Position numbers and translations under genes: made by a program
Notes under the pieces: model-generated
Told to the model about the DNA's origin: nothing
What the model saw: only the letters and a program-made list of their open reading frames with translations
Database searches by the model: none
NCBI RefSeq assembly: GCF_023652955.1
Contig: NZ_JAKLOY010000009.1
Span: forward strand, 1-64,000
Source of the DNA: Geomonas sp. Red32
Lineage (GTDB): Bacteria > Desulfobacterota > Desulfuromonadia > Geobacterales > Geobacteraceae
Length of the DNA: 64,000 nucleotides
Reading direction: 5' to 3'
Part shown: positions 34,186 to 43,905 of the stretch, piece by piece
How positions within the stretch are numbered: the first letter of the stretch is position 1
How the letters are laid out: each line of letters starts with the position of its first letter

Positions 34186-34224
34186 TATGTCATGCCAATC
34201 GCTATCCTGCAGACAGGGGGTGTC

Positions 34225-36081
34225 ATGCTGAAAAATCTGAAGATCCGTACCCGGCTGGTGGCCGGTTTCGGCCTGCTGGTCCTTTTCCTGGTGCTGGTCG
34301 GGCTCCTCTCCCTGAGGAACCTCTCCGCCCAGTCCCACCTGGTGAGTAACTTCTACCAGCACCCGTTCACCGTGGTGAAGGCCATCGGGGAAGTCGACCA
34401 GCACGTCATCATGATGCACCGGAGCATGAAGGACCTGGTGCTCTACGGCAGCGACCCGGTGGAGCGCGAGAACGCCATCCGCGACGTCGATGCCAACGAA
34501 AAGCTGGTCTACGAACAGCTTGCCCTGGCCCGGGAGCAGTTCCTCGGCGACCCCGCCATGATCGACCGGGTGCGCCAGTCCATGGACGCCTGGAAGCCGG
34601 TCCGGGCCCGCACCATCGACCTGGTCAACCGCGGCCGGGTGACCGAGGCGGCCCAGTTCCACAAGGTCTTCGCCCGCGACACGGTCTCCCGCATCGACAG
34701 CCAGATCGACGACGTGCTCAAGTTCTCCAGCAACAAGGCCCGCACCCTCGAGGAGGAGGCGCGCAGCAACGAGCGCTCCACCTGGATGCTGACCGCCTTT
34801 TTGGTGGTGGCCGCCGGGATCGCCGCCCTCGTGATCGCCGCCCTCATCACCGCCTCCATCACCGGTCCGCTTTCGAGCGCGGTGGCGGCGGCCGAGCGGC
34901 TTGCCCAGGGTGACCTCTCGGTGGAGATCGGCTCCGCCTCCCGCGACGAGCTCGGGGCCCTCCTGGAGGCCATGGGGCAGATGGTCGAGTCGCTGCGCCG
35001 GATGGGGGAGAGCGCCAACCGGATCGCGCTCGGGGACCTGGAGGTGGAGGTGGTCCCCTCCTCCGACCGCGACGTCTTCGGGCTCGCCATGCAGAACATG
35101 GTCGCCTCGCTTAAGAGGCTCGCCGCCAACGCCGACCGGCTGGCGGCCGGCGACCTCACCGTCCAGGTGATCCCCGCCTCGCCCCGGGACCAGCTGGGGA
35201 CCTCCTTTGCCGCCATGGCGAGGAACCTGCGCGAGCTCAACCTGGAGATCCGGGAGACCGTCAACGTGCTGGCCCGCTCGGCCGGCGAGATCATGACCAC
35301 CGTCTCCGAGCTCGCCTCCAGCTCGGCCCAGACCGCCGCCTCGGTCTCCGAGACCAACGCCACCGTCCAGGAGGTCCGCCAGACCACCGATCTCGCCTCG
35401 CAGAAGTCCCGCCAGGTCTACGACCGCTCCCACGAGGCGGTCCAGGTGGCCAAGACCGGGAGGGAGTCGGTGGAGAGCGCCATCGAGGGGATGCGGGGGA
35501 TCGACGAACGGATGGCCTTCATCGCCGAGCGGATCGTCAATCTCTCCGAGCAGAGCCAGGCGATCGGCGAGATCATCGCCACCGTCAACGACCTCGCCGA
35601 ACAGTCGAACCTCCTGGCGGTCAACGCCGCCATCGAGGCGGCCAAGGCCGGTGAGCACGGCAAGGGTTTCGCGGTGGTGGCCCAGGAGGTCAAGAACCTC
35701 GCCACCCAGTCCAAGCAGGCGACCGGCCAGGTCAGGAACATCCTCGGCTACATCCAGAAGGCGACCACCTCCGCCGTCTTGGCCACCGAACAGGGGAGTA
35801 AGGCCGTGGAGAGCGGGGTGAAGCAGTCGGGCGAGGCCGGGGAGGCCATCCGCCAGCTCTCCCAGGCCATCGAGGAGTCCTCCAACGCCACCCTCCAGAT
35901 CGTCACCTCCACCCAGGAGCAGGCGATCGGCATGGACCAGATCGCCATCGCCGTGCAGAGCATCAACCAGGCCTCCAGCCAGAACCTCGACGGCTCCCGC
36001 CAGATCGAGGCGGCGGCCCGCGACCTCTACCAGCTGAACCAGAAGCTCCAGCAGCTGGTGAGCCGCTACCTGGTGGCATGA
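34225..36081 (+). CDS. Methyl-accepting chemotaxis protein with tandem HAMP domains (WspA-like receptor)
   Basis: 618 residues from ATG 34225 (GGGGG four bases upstream); ATG 34192 lies outside the normal [11 protein letters not shown] start. TM1 about 9-31, a ~155-residue four-helix-bundle periplasmic sensor, TM2 about 187-212, then three HAMP-like units in a row ([30 protein letters not shown]) and the signalling hairpin with the tip [20 protein letters not shown] near residues 455-475. No C-terminal pentapeptide for CheR/CheB docking, which fits a CheR that carries its own TPR. Ligand unknown; four-helix sensors of WspA type respond to surface contact or envelope stress. Confidence 0.92.
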   Translation: MLKNLKIRTRLVAGFGLLVLFLVLVGLLSLRNLSAQSHLVSNFYQHPFTVVKAIGEVDQHVIMMHRSMKDLVLYGSDPVERENAIRDVDANEKLVYEQLALAREQFLGDPAMIDRVRQSMDAWKPVRARTIDLVNRGRVTEAAQFHKVFARDTVSRIDSQIDDVLKFSSNKARTLEEEARSNERSTWMLTAFLVVAAGIAALVIAALITASITGPLSSAVAAAERLAQGDLSVEIGSASRDELGALLEAMGQMVESLRRMGESANRIALGDLEVEVVPSSDRDVFGLAMQNMVASLKRLAANADRLAAGDLTVQVIPASPRDQLGTSFAAMARNLRELNLEIRETVNVLARSAGEIMTTVSELASSSAQTAASVSETNATVQEVRQTTDLASQKSRQVYDRSHEAVQVAKTGRESVESAIEGMRGIDERMAFIAERIVNLSEQSQAIGEIIATVNDLAEQSNLLAVNAAIEAAKAGEHGKGFAVVAQEVKNLATQSKQATGQVRNILGYIQKATTSAVLATEQGSKAVESGVKQSGEAGEAIRQLSQAIEESSNATLQIVTSTQEQAIGMDQIAIAVQSINQASSQNLDGSRQIEAAARDLYQLNQKLQQLVSRYLVA

Positions 36082-36126
36082 CGGGGGTAACCGTGATACC
36101 CCGCGGCCTAAGGGGGGAGGGGCGCC

Positions 36127-38295
36127 ATGCCTGAAGTCGAGAACCTCCTGAGGGAGCTGCTGGAGACCTTCCGCGCCGAGGCCCAGGAACAGCTGGCCGG
36201 GCTCGGCGAGCTCCTCGTCGAGCTCGAGCGGGGGGAGCCTGCCGCCCAGGGGCGTCTGGTGGAGGCCCTCTTCCGCCGGATGCACACCCTGAAGGGGGCC
36301 GCCCACGCGGTCAACCTGGTGGAGGTGGCCAAGGAGTGCCAGGAGCTCGAGCAGCTTCTGGCCTCCGTCAAGCGCGGGGAGCTCGCCTTGGGGGGCGAGG
36401 TCTTCGACCGGCTCCACGGCGGGGTGAACCTCCTCGCCCGCGATATCGAAGCCGCCGCCCCGGCGCCGCGGCCGCGGCAGGAGCCGGCCGGGGCCCCCGG
36501 GGTGGCCACCGCCGCCCCGCCAAGCCGCCCGCTTCCCTCCCCTCCGGCGGCCCAGCCGGAGACGGTGCGGGTTTCGGCCCATCTGCTGGAATCGCTCCTC
36601 TTGCAGGCCGAGGAGCTCGCCTCCGCCAAGCTCAACGCCCTGCTCCTCCGCGAGGAGGTCGGGCAGCTGGCCGCCGAGCTGGCAGGGCGGGCCGGGGAGC
36701 GGGGACGGGCGCTGGACCTGGCCCGGGAGGCGATCCGGCGGGGCGGGCCGAAGGGCGAGCCATCGCCGCTGGCCCCGCTCCTCGAACAGCTGGCCGCCGG
36801 CGAGCGGCTGACCGAGGGGGTGGCGAGGCAGCTGGAGGCCCGCGCCGAGCGGCACCTCTGGGGGCTGGAGGCGGCGGTCGACCCGCTCCTCGCGGAACTG
36901 AAGAAGCTGCAGCTCCTCCCCTTCTCCTGGCTGACCTCGCCGCTCGGTAAGCTCGTGCGCGATCTGGGGCGCGAGCTGGGGAAGGAGGCCGACCTCGTCA
37001 CCCCGGACCCCCACCTCGAGGTGGACCGCCGCATCCTGGCCGAGCTCAAGGAGCCGCTCCTGCACCTTTTGCGCAACGTGATGGACCACGGCATCGAGCC
37101 TCCCGCCGAACGGCGCGGGGCGGGGAAAAGGGAGAGGGGAGCCATCGAGATCCGCCCGCTCTTCCCCGACGCCAACCGGCTCCAGGTGGTGGTGAGCGAC
37201 GACGGGCGCGGTATCGACCTCGACGCCGTCCGGGGCGCGGCCCTCAAGGCGGGGACGGTGACCCCCGAGGCGCTCGAGCGGCTCTCCGGCGCCGATGCCG
37301 TGCGCCTCATCTTCGAGTCCGGGGTCTCCACCTCCCCCATGGTCACCAACCTCTCCGGCCGCGGGGTGGGGCTCGCCATCGTGCGGGAATCGGTCGAGAA
37401 GCTCGGGGGGGACCTGGCGGTGGCGAGCGAGCCGGGGAAGGGGACCTCCTTCACCATCACCCTTCCGCTCAGCTTTTCCCGCATGGAGGGGCTCCTGGTG
37501 GAGACGGGGGGGCGCCTCTGCCTGATCCCGGCCCAGGCGGTCGAGCTCGGTACCCGGGTCGCGGTGGAGGAGATCAGGAGCGTGGAGAACCGGGAAACGG
37601 TGCTTCTGGGGGGCGAGGTGGTCCCCCTGGTGAGCCTCGCGCGGGTACTGGAGCTCCCCGAGGGGCTCCCCCCGGCGGGAGGGTTCCAGCAGCTCGTGGT
37701 CCTCAACGCCGCCGGCCGCAGGCTCGCCTTCGCGGTGCAGCGGGTGATCGGGGTCCAGGAGATGCTGGTGAAGCCGCTCGGCAGCCAGCTGTCGCGGGTC
37801 CGTAACGTGGTGGGGGCCGCGGTCCTCGGTGACGGCAAGGTGGTCCCGGTGGCCAACCCGGCCGACCTCTTCCGCTCGGCCCTCTCCCGCGGCGACGCGG
37901 CCACGAGGGTGAGGAGCGCCGGGGAGGCGCGCCAGCTCTCGGTGCTGGTGGCCGAGGACTCCATCACCTCGCGGACCCTTTTGAAGAACATCCTGGAGTC
38001 GAGCGGTTTCCGGGTCGCCACCGCGGTGGACGGCCAGGACGCCCTCGACCGTTTGAAGGGTGAGCGCTTCGACCTGGTGGTCTCCGACGTCGAGATGCCG
38101 CGGCTGGACGGCTTCGAGCTGACCGCCGCCATCAGGCGCGACAACCGGTGGGCGGGACTCCCGGTGGTGCTGGTGACCGGACTGGAGTCCCGTGCCCAGC
38201 GCGAGCGGGGGATCGAGGTGGGGGCCGACGCCTACCTCGTGAAGAGCAGCTTCGACCAGAGCAGCCTCATCGAAGTGATCGGCAAATTGACCTGA
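36127..38295 (+). CDS. Hybrid chemotaxis kinase CheA-receiver (WspE-like)
   Basis: 722 residues. Hpt domain with phospho-acceptor His53 (HTLKGAAHAVN); Pro-rich linker about 115-140; helical dimerisation region; ATPase domain with LLRNVMDHGIEPP (about 313), DDGRGID and NLSGRGVGLAIV; CheW-like P5 domain from about 450; C-terminal receiver from about 605 with Asp654 (VVSDVEMPRLDG). The P2 domain that binds CheY is not evident. The fused receiver is the WspE pattern. It should phosphorylate its own receiver, CheB and further receivers encoded next door. AGGGG precedes ATG 36127. Confidence 0.93.
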   Translation: MPEVENLLRELLETFRAEAQEQLAGLGELLVELERGEPAAQGRLVEALFRRMHTLKGAAHAVNLVEVAKECQELEQLLASVKRGELALGGEVFDRLHGGVNLLARDIEAAAPAPRPRQEPAGAPGVATAAPPSRPLPSPPAAQPETVRVSAHLLESLLLQAEELASAKLNALLLREEVGQLAAELAGRAGERGRALDLAREAIRRGGPKGEPSPLAPLLEQLAAGERLTEGVARQLEARAERHLWGLEAAVDPLLAELKKLQLLPFSWLTSPLGKLVRDLGRELGKEADLVTPDPHLEVDRRILAELKEPLLHLLRNVMDHGIEPPAERRGAGKRERGAIEIRPLFPDANRLQVVVSDDGRGIDLDAVRGAALKAGTVTPEALERLSGADAVRLIFESGVSTSPMVTNLSGRGVGLAIVRESVEKLGGDLAVASEPGKGTSFTITLPLSFSRMEGLLVETGGRLCLIPAQAVELGTRVAVEEIRSVENRETVLLGGEVVPLVSLARVLELPEGLPPAGGFQQLVVLNAAGRRLAFAVQRVIGVQEMLVKPLGSQLSRVRNVVGAAVLGDGKVVPVANPADLFRSALSRGDAATRVRSAGEARQLSVLVAEDSITSRTLLKNILESSGFRVATAVDGQDALDRLKGERFDLVVSDVEMPRLDGFELTAAIRRDNRWAGLPVVLVTGLESRAQRERGIEVGADAYLVKSSFDQSSLIEVIGKLT

Positions 38296-38306
38296 AGGGG
38301 AGACGG

Positions 38307-39380
38307 GTGATCAGGGTACTGGTGGTAGAAGATTCCCGCACCGTGCAGCGGGCATTGGTGGCGGCCTTGGAGAGCGATCCGGCGATCACGGTGGTGGGGT
38401 GCGCCGAGACCGGGGAAGCCGCGGTCGAGGCGGCCGCCTCCCTGCGTCCCGACCTGGTGACCATGGACCTCCACCTCCCCGGAATGGACGGCTACGAGGC
38501 GACCCGCGCCATCATGTCCCTCTCCCCGGTCCCGGTGGTGATCGTCACCTCCAAGGTCGACCCGGCCGATTCTTCCACCCTTTTCCGGGTGATGGAGGCG
38601 GGCGCCCTCATGGTGCTCGCCAAGCCGGAGCCTCCGGGTACCCCGCGGCATGCGGCGTCGGTCGAGAAGCTGATCCGCCACGTGAAGCTCATGTCCGAGA
38701 TCAAGGTGGTGCGGCGCACCTTCCCCCGTCCGTCGGCTGCCGCCCCCGCTCCCCTTCCCACTCCCCCGGATGCGCTCCCCGACGGGCAGCAGGTCCGGGT
38801 GGTGGCCATCGGGGCCTCCACCGGAGGTCCCCCCCTGCTGGGGGAGATCCTTTCCTCGCTCCCGGAGAGCTTCTCCCTCCCGGTCATGGTGGTGCAGCAC
38901 ATGGCCGACGGATTCACCGGCAACTTCGTCCACTGGCTCAACCAGAATTCCCGCCTCCCGGTCGGGCTGGCCTGCCAGGGCGAGCCGCTATTGGGGGGGA
39001 GGGTCTACGTGGCCCCCGAGGGGTGCCACCTGGAGGCGGGCCCCGGGGAGCGGGTTCAGCTCTCCACCGCGCCGCCGGTCAACGGGCTGAGGCCCGCCGT
39101 CTGCGCCCTGTTCCGTTCGGTGGCCCTCCGTTTCGGCCCCCGGAGCGCCGGGATCCTCCTCTCCGGGATGGGGAGCGACGGCGCCCGCGGGCTCTTGGCC
39201 ATCAAGGAGCAGGGGGGGATCACCGTGGCCCAGGACCGGGAGAGCTCGGTGGTCTTCGGCATGCCGGGGGCCGCGGTGGCGCTGGGGGCCGCCCGCTACG
39301 TGCTCCCCCCCGACGGGATCGTCCGGCTCTTGACCCGCCTGGGCACCCCCCACTCCCTCGCACCGCAGGAGGTACCATGA
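38307..39380 (+). CDS. CheB-type receptor methylesterase with receiver domain (WspF-like)
   Basis: 357 residues from GTG 38307, preceded by GGGGAGACG. Receiver domain with Asp54 (TMDLHLPGMDG) and Lys in LAKPEPP, linker of about 35 Ala/Pro residues, then the methylesterase domain with the catalytic triad Ser171 (IGASTGGP), His198 (VVQHMADGF) and Asp291 (GMGSDGARG). It removes methyl groups from receptor glutamates or deamidates glutamines and is activated by phosphorylation from CheA. The stop overlaps the next start (ATGA), showing tight coupling to the receiver-kinase that follows. Confidence 0.94.
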   Translation: MIRVLVVEDSRTVQRALVAALESDPAITVVGCAETGEAAVEAAASLRPDLVTMDLHLPGMDGYEATRAIMSLSPVPVVIVTSKVDPADSSTLFRVMEAGALMVLAKPEPPGTPRHAASVEKLIRHVKLMSEIKVVRRTFPRPSAAAPAPLPTPPDALPDGQQVRVVAIGASTGGPPLLGEILSSLPESFSLPVMVVQHMADGFTGNFVHWLNQNSRLPVGLACQGEPLLGGRVYVAPEGCHLEAGPGERVQLSTAPPVNGLRPAVCALFRSVALRFGPRSAGILLSGMGSDGARGLLAIKEQGGITVAQDRESSVVFGMPGAAVALGAARYVLPPDGIVRLLTRLGTPHSLAPQEVP

Positions 39381-40723
39381 CCACGACCGGCGCCCCGCGC
39401 CTGATCCTCATCGTCGACGACAGCCCGACCCAGGCGAAGTTCCTGGAGCATCTGCTTCTCGCCAACGGTTACCTGGTGCAGACCGCCAGGAACGGGTTGG
39501 ACGCCCTGCCGCTCATCGAGGAGCACCGCCCCGACCTGGTGATCAGCGACATCATGATGCCCGAGATGGACGGCCTCGAGCTCTGCCGCCGGGTGCGCAG
39601 GGAGGGGAGCGCCCCGGGGACCCCCATCATCCTCCTGACCCACCTGAACGATCCGGCCGACGTCCTGAACTCTTTGGAGGCGGGTGCCGACTACTTCGTC
39701 TCCAAGCCGTACAGCAACACCCTCCTCTTGAACCGGATCGCCACCGTCTTCTCCGGCCACGGCGGGCGCTCCGGGTGGGAGTCCGTCGAGCCGGTGGAGA
39801 TCCGCTACCGGGACCGGAGCTACCGGATCGGCGCCGGCCGGGCCCAGATCGTCGAGCTCCTCCTTGCCACCTACGAGCTCGCCGCCGACAAGAACCAGGA
39901 GCTTTTGGCCACCCAGCACTCCCTCTCCCGGCTGAACCGCGAGCTCGAACAGCGGGTGGCCGAGCGGACCGCGGCCCTCACCCGCGAGACCGCCGAGAGG
40001 CTGCAGGCCATGGAGGAGCTCAGGAAGAAGGACGAGGTGCTGATCCAGCAGTCGCGCCAGGCGGCCATGGGCGAGATGCTCGGCAACATCGCCCACCAGT
40101 GGCGCCAGCCCCTGAACGCGGTCGGGCTCTTGGTCCAGGACCTCACCTTAAGCCACGAGTACGGCACCTTCACCCCCGACCACCTCTACGCCTCCACCAC
40201 CAAGATCATGCAGCTCGTCAGGCACATGTCCCAGACCATCGACGACTTCCGCAACTTCTTCGCCCCCGACCGCCAAAAGAGCGAGTTCGACCTGGCCCCG
40301 GTGGTGGAACGCACCCTAGCCCTGGTCAACGGGAGCCTCAACGACAAGGGGATCGTGGTCGAGGTCCGCTCCGGCGACGCCCCGCGGGTGGCCGGGTACC
40401 CCAACGAGTTCTCCCAGGTGCTCCTCAACATCTTCAGCAACTCCATGGACGCCTTCTCGACCTCCGGCTGCCGCGAACCCCGCATCGAGGTGAGGCTCTT
40501 CGGCGAGGGGGGGAAGGCGGTCTTGACCATCGCCGACAACGCGGGAGGGATCCCCGAGGAGGTGATCGCCCGCATCTTCGAGCCCTACTTCACCACCAAG
40601 GAGCAGGGGAAGGGGACCGGCATCGGCCTGTTCATGGCCAAGAACATCGTGGAGAAGAGCATGAACGGCTCCATCACCGCCCGCAACGTGGCCGGGGGAG
40701 CCGAGTTCAGGATCGAGGTGTGA
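39377..40723 (+). CDS. Receiver-histidine kinase (soluble, phosphorelay component)
   Basis: 448 residues, no membrane segment. N-terminal receiver with Asp58 (VISDIMMPEMDGLE) and Lys in VSKPYS; a ~100-residue coiled coil (about 160-225, LATQHSLSRLNRELEQRV); a dimerisation helix with His240 in IAHQWRQPLNAVG, the HisKA variant of HWE-unlike 'HQWRQPL' kinases common in this group; ATPase domain with NIFSNSMDAF, DNAGGIP and GTGIGLFMAK. Translationally coupled to CheB. A receiver in front of a kinase suggests that CheA phosphorylates it and so controls the kinase. It occupies the place held by the WspR diguanylate cyclase in Pseudomonas. Confidence 0.9.
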   Translation: MTTTGAPRLILIVDDSPTQAKFLEHLLLANGYLVQTARNGLDALPLIEEHRPDLVISDIMMPEMDGLELCRRVRREGSAPGTPIILLTHLNDPADVLNSLEAGADYFVSKPYSNTLLLNRIATVFSGHGGRSGWESVEPVEIRYRDRSYRIGAGRAQIVELLLATYELAADKNQELLATQHSLSRLNRELEQRVAERTAALTRETAERLQAMEELRKKDEVLIQQSRQAAMGEMLGNIAHQWRQPLNAVGLLVQDLTLSHEYGTFTPDHLYASTTKIMQLVRHMSQTIDDFRNFFAPDRQKSEFDLAPVVERTLALVNGSLNDKGIVVEVRSGDAPRVAGYPNEFSQVLLNIFSNSMDAFSTSGCREPRIEVRLFGEGGKAVLTIADNAGGIPEEVIARIFEPYFTTKEQGKGTGIGLFMAKNIVEKSMNGSITARNVAGGAEFRIEV

Positions 40724-40724
40724 G

Positions 40725-41876
40725 ATGAAAGGCGAACGGCCATGGGGGGAAGGGCTTAAACTTTTGTACGTGGAGGACGAGGAGATCACCCGGCAGGCGG
40801 TGCTCACCATGCTCGGGAGGCGCTTTCCGGAGCTGACCCTCGTCTGGGCCGAGGACGGGGCCGCAGGGCTCGCCCTCTTCGAGAAGGAGCGCCCCGACCT
40901 GGTGGTGACCGACATCAAGATGCCCGCCATGAACGGCATCGAGATGGCGAGGAGGATCCTGGAGGCCGCCCCCAAGGTCCCCATCGTGGTGACCACCGCC
41001 CACTCGGACATCGACTACCTGATCAAGTCGATCGAGATCGGGGTGGGGCGCTACGTCTTGAAGCCGATCGAGAGCGCCAAGCTCTTCGCCGCCGTCGAGG
41101 ACTCGCTGCGCCTCCTCTCCCAGGAACGCGAGCGGGTGCGGGCGGCGCGGGAGATCGAGGAGCTGAACCACCGGCTGGCCGCCCGCGCCCGCGAGCTCGA
41201 GCTCGCCAACCGCGACCTGGAGGCCTTCGGCCACACCATCTCCCACGACCTCCGCTCCCCCCTGACCAAGATCAGCGGCTACTGCCAGCTGATCGCCGAG
41301 CTTTACGGCCCCCTCCTCGACGAGCAGTGCCGCCGCTTCATCGGGATCATCGAGGACGAGACGGTGGAGATGAGCACCCTGATCCGCACCCTGCTCGACT
41401 TCTCGCGGGCCGGCCGCCACGAGCTCTCCAAGCGGGAGGCCGACCTGAGCGAGATGGCCCAGGCGATCGCGGCCGAGCTCACCTGCCGCAACCCCGGCCG
41501 CGAGCTCAGCTTCGAGATCTCCCCCGGCCTGTCGGCCTCCGTCGATCCGGACCTCGTGCGGGTGGTCCTCTTCAATCTCCTCGACAACGCGTGCAAATAC
41601 ACCGGAGGCAAGGAGCAGGGGATCATCGAATTTGGACTTGACGTGACCGGTAGGGAAAGGGCATATTTCGTCCGTGACAACGGCGCCGGCTTCGACATGG
41701 CGCTGTGCGGCAAGCTTTTCCAACCCTTCCAGCGGCTCCACTCGGACCAGGAGTTCTCAGGGACCGGCATCGGGCTCGCCACCGTTCAGCGCATAGTCGA
41801 GCGCCACGGTGGCAGGGTCTGGGCCGAGGGGGAACCGGGCCGCGGAGCCGCCTTCTATTTTACCCTCCCTGCCTGA
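40725..41876 (+). CDS. Second receiver-histidine kinase of the island
   Basis: 383 residues, starting two bases after the preceding stop. Receiver with Asp63 (VVTDIKMPAMNG) and Lys in VLKPIE; short coiled coil about 128-160; HisKA helix with His174 in ISHDLRSPLTKISGY; ATPase domain with LLDNACKYTGG, DNGAGFDM and GTGIGLATVQRIVERHGG. Soluble. The kinase half resembles bacteriophytochrome-type HisKA kinases and that of the PAS kinase at 44096 but is otherwise distinct from the 'HQWRQPL' type before it. It probably belongs to the same phosphorelay, between CheA and the sigma-54 activator. Confidence 0.9.
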   Translation: MKGERPWGEGLKLLYVEDEEITRQAVLTMLGRRFPELTLVWAEDGAAGLALFEKERPDLVVTDIKMPAMNGIEMARRILEAAPKVPIVVTTAHSDIDYLIKSIEIGVGRYVLKPIESAKLFAAVEDSLRLLSQERERVRAAREIEELNHRLAARARELELANRDLEAFGHTISHDLRSPLTKISGYCQLIAELYGPLLDEQCRRFIGIIEDETVEMSTLIRTLLDFSRAGRHELSKREADLSEMAQAIAAELTCRNPGRELSFEISPGLSASVDPDLVRVVLFNLLDNACKYTGGKEQGIIEFGLDVTGRERAYFVRDNGAGFDMALCGKLFQPFQRLHSDQEFSGTGIGLATVQRIVERHGGRVWAEGEPGRGAAFYFTLPA

Positions 41877-41932
41877 CCGCTTCCCCCGCCCCCGGGCGAG
41901 GGAGGCGGCGGGCACCGCTAGGAGTCAGAAAC

Positions 41933-43357
41933 GTGATACGGGAAAACAAGCATCTGCAGCGCATCCTCCTGGTAGACGACGAGACCCAGATCCTGGAGAG
42001 CTGCAAAAGCTGTCTCATCACCAGCGGTTACCGCGACGTGCTCACCGAATCGGACAGCCGTAAGGTCCTCGATCTCCTCGCCCGCGAGGAGGTCTCCGTG
42101 ATCGTCCTCGACCTGAGGATGCCCAACCTGACCGGCCAGGAACTCCTCCCCCAGATCGTCTCCCGCCACCCCCAGATACCGGTCATCCTCGCCACCGCCA
42201 ACAACGACGTGGAGCTGGTGGTCAACTGCATCAAGGAGGGGGCCTTCGACTACCTGGTCAAGCCGATCGAGGTGAAGCGGCTGGTGACCTCGGTGAGAAA
42301 GGCGCTGGAGATGCGCTCGCTTTCCAGCGAGCTTTCCGTGCTCAAGCAGTACCTGTTCACCGACCGGCTGGACCACCCGGAGGCCTTCCGCTCCATCGTG
42401 ACCGGCAACAAGAACATGCGCGCCATCTTCCAGTACCTCGAGGTGATCGCCGGCACCCGCCAGCCGGTGATGATCACCGGCGAGACCGGGACCGGCAAGG
42501 AGCGGATCGCCCGCGTCATCCACGACCTCTCCGGTTGCAGCGGCGAGTTCGTCGCCCTGAACGCCGCCGGGCTCGACGACAACATGTTCTCCGACACCCT
42601 GTTCGGGCACCGCAAGGGGGCCTTCACCGGCGCCGAGCAAAACCGCGACGGGCTCATCATGCGGGCCGCCGGCGGGACGCTCTTCCTGGACGAGATCGGG
42701 GATTTGAACGAGATGTCGCAGATCAAGCTCCTGAGGCTTCTCCAGGAGCAGGAGTACTACCCGGTGGGGAGCGACTTCGTCAAGAAGAGCGACGCCCGCA
42801 TCGTGCTCGCCACCAACCGCGACCTGCAGGAGCTGATCAAGCAGGGGAGATTCAGAAACGACCTCTACTACCGCCTCTGCGGGCACCGCGTCCATCTTCC
42901 CCCCCTGCGGGAGCGGCTGGACGACATCCCGCTGCTTCTGGACCACTTCCTGGAGGCGGCCGCCGCCTCTCTCAACAAGAAGAAACCGACACCTCCCCCC
43001 GAACTCGCCGTCATGCTGGCGCTCTACCACTTCCCGGGCAACGTGCGCGAGCTCGAGGCGCTGGTCTTCGACGCGGTGCTGCGCCACAAGTCGGGGGTGC
43101 TCTCCACCGAGACCTTCAAGTCGGTGATCGGCGACGAGCGTCCGGTGCGGGTGGCGTCCGGTTCGGATGCCTCGGGGGAGGAGAACCCGCTCTGCGCCAT
43201 CTTCGGGCATTTTCCGACCATCGACGAGGTCGAGGAGTACATGATTGGGGAGGCGATGAAGCTCGCCAAGGGGAACCAGGGGCTGGCGGGGAAGATCCTT
43301 GGGATGGGGAGACAGACCCTCAACAAGCGGCTGAAGCTCCAGGGGAACGGCGGGTAG
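41933..43357 (+). CDS. NtrC-family sigma-54-dependent response regulator
   Basis: 474 residues from GTG 41933 with AGGAG about 8 bases upstream. Receiver with Asp60 (IVLDLRMPNLTG) and Lys in LVKPIE; AAA+ domain with Walker A GETGTGKE (about 183), the sigma-54 contact loop GAFTGA (229-234), Walker B LFLDEIGDL and arginine-finger region RFRNDLYYRL; C-terminal Fis-type helix-turn-helix (MKLAKGNQGLAGKILGMGRQTLNKRLK). By family it hydrolyses ATP to open sigma-54 promoters from upstream enhancers. Last gene of the island and the obvious transcriptional output. Targets are unknown; sigma-54 promoters do exist elsewhere in the window (54200, 56462). Confidence 0.93.
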   Translation: MIRENKHLQRILLVDDETQILESCKSCLITSGYRDVLTESDSRKVLDLLAREEVSVIVLDLRMPNLTGQELLPQIVSRHPQIPVILATANNDVELVVNCIKEGAFDYLVKPIEVKRLVTSVRKALEMRSLSSELSVLKQYLFTDRLDHPEAFRSIVTGNKNMRAIFQYLEVIAGTRQPVMITGETGTGKERIARVIHDLSGCSGEFVALNAAGLDDNMFSDTLFGHRKGAFTGAEQNRDGLIMRAAGGTLFLDEIGDLNEMSQIKLLRLLQEQEYYPVGSDFVKKSDARIVLATNRDLQELIKQGRFRNDLYYRLCGHRVHLPPLRERLDDIPLLLDHFLEAAAASLNKKKPTPPPELAVMLALYHFPGNVRELEALVFDAVLRHKSGVLSTETFKSVIGDERPVRVASGSDASGEENPLCAIFGHFPTIDEVEEYMIGEAMKLAKGNQGLAGKILGMGRQTLNKRLKLQGNGG

Positions 43358-43720
43358 CTACTCGTCCACGGAGGGCATCGGGACGGCTCCCCCTCCGGAG
43401 CGGGGGCGCCTGGTGTTCCGGTTTCTCGGCAGCCTGCGCGGCGATTCGTCGCCGCTTCCGTTGCCCGCACTCGCCTCCGGGGTGCTACCCGGCGGGGTGG
43501 ACGACGGTTGAGCGTTGACGGTGCCCGGGAGCGCGGCAGGGTTCGCCGCCGAAGGGTTGGCGCCACGGCTGGCCGCCGCGTTGTCCCCGGCGTCCCCGCT
43601 ATACTCGACGATGATCTGGTCGTCGGTCTCCTCGATGGTGCCATGCCCGCCCCAGGCCGGCTGCCATCCCGCCGTAACGAGCAACATTGCCACTGCCGGT
43701 ACCGCTGTCGCCAATCTCAT
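43358..43720 (-). CDS. Small exported protein of unknown function
   Basis: 120 residues from an ATG with GGAG upstream, converging on the sigma-54 activator so that the two stop codons abut. Signal peptide ends near WQPAWG. The first mature residues, GHGTIEETDDQIIVEYSG, look like a short ordered strand pair; the rest is Ala/Pro/Ser/Arg-rich and probably disordered, ending in SVDE. No cysteine or catalytic motif. I do not recognise the family. Confidence 0.7.
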   Translation of the reverse strand: MRLATAVPAVAMLLVTAGWQPAWGGHGTIEETDDQIIVEYSGDAGDNAAASRGANPSAANPAALPGTVNAQPSSTPPGSTPEASAGNGSGDESPRRLPRNRNTRRPRSGGGAVPMPSVDE

Positions 43721-43905
43721 CTCACCGCTCCTCCCGCTGTAAACTCTCCCGACCCAAGCGGATCGGAACCGCTGCAGGTTACCCGAAATCGGTCCCCGCG
43801 GTAAAGGGGAAAATGTGGCGGCCGCTGCCGGAGGGGAGGGTTTCCAAGGGCGTGGCGCTTTGGTATATATATAGCAGAGCGAACCCCCATGAGGAGGACC
43901 GGCAT

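Noticed and set aside
32032-37089. 1685-codon minus-strand frame across the Che genes
   Set aside because: High-GC shadow: the plus strand encodes CheR, CheW, MCP and CheA with intact motifs; the antisense product is low-complexity Gly/Leu/Arg/Pro.
43870-43886. Sigma-54 promoter (GG-N10-GC) ahead of the 58-aa gene
   Set aside because: The 10-base spacer is only TATATATATA and the -12 side reads TAGC; a plain AT-rich -10 region is as likely.
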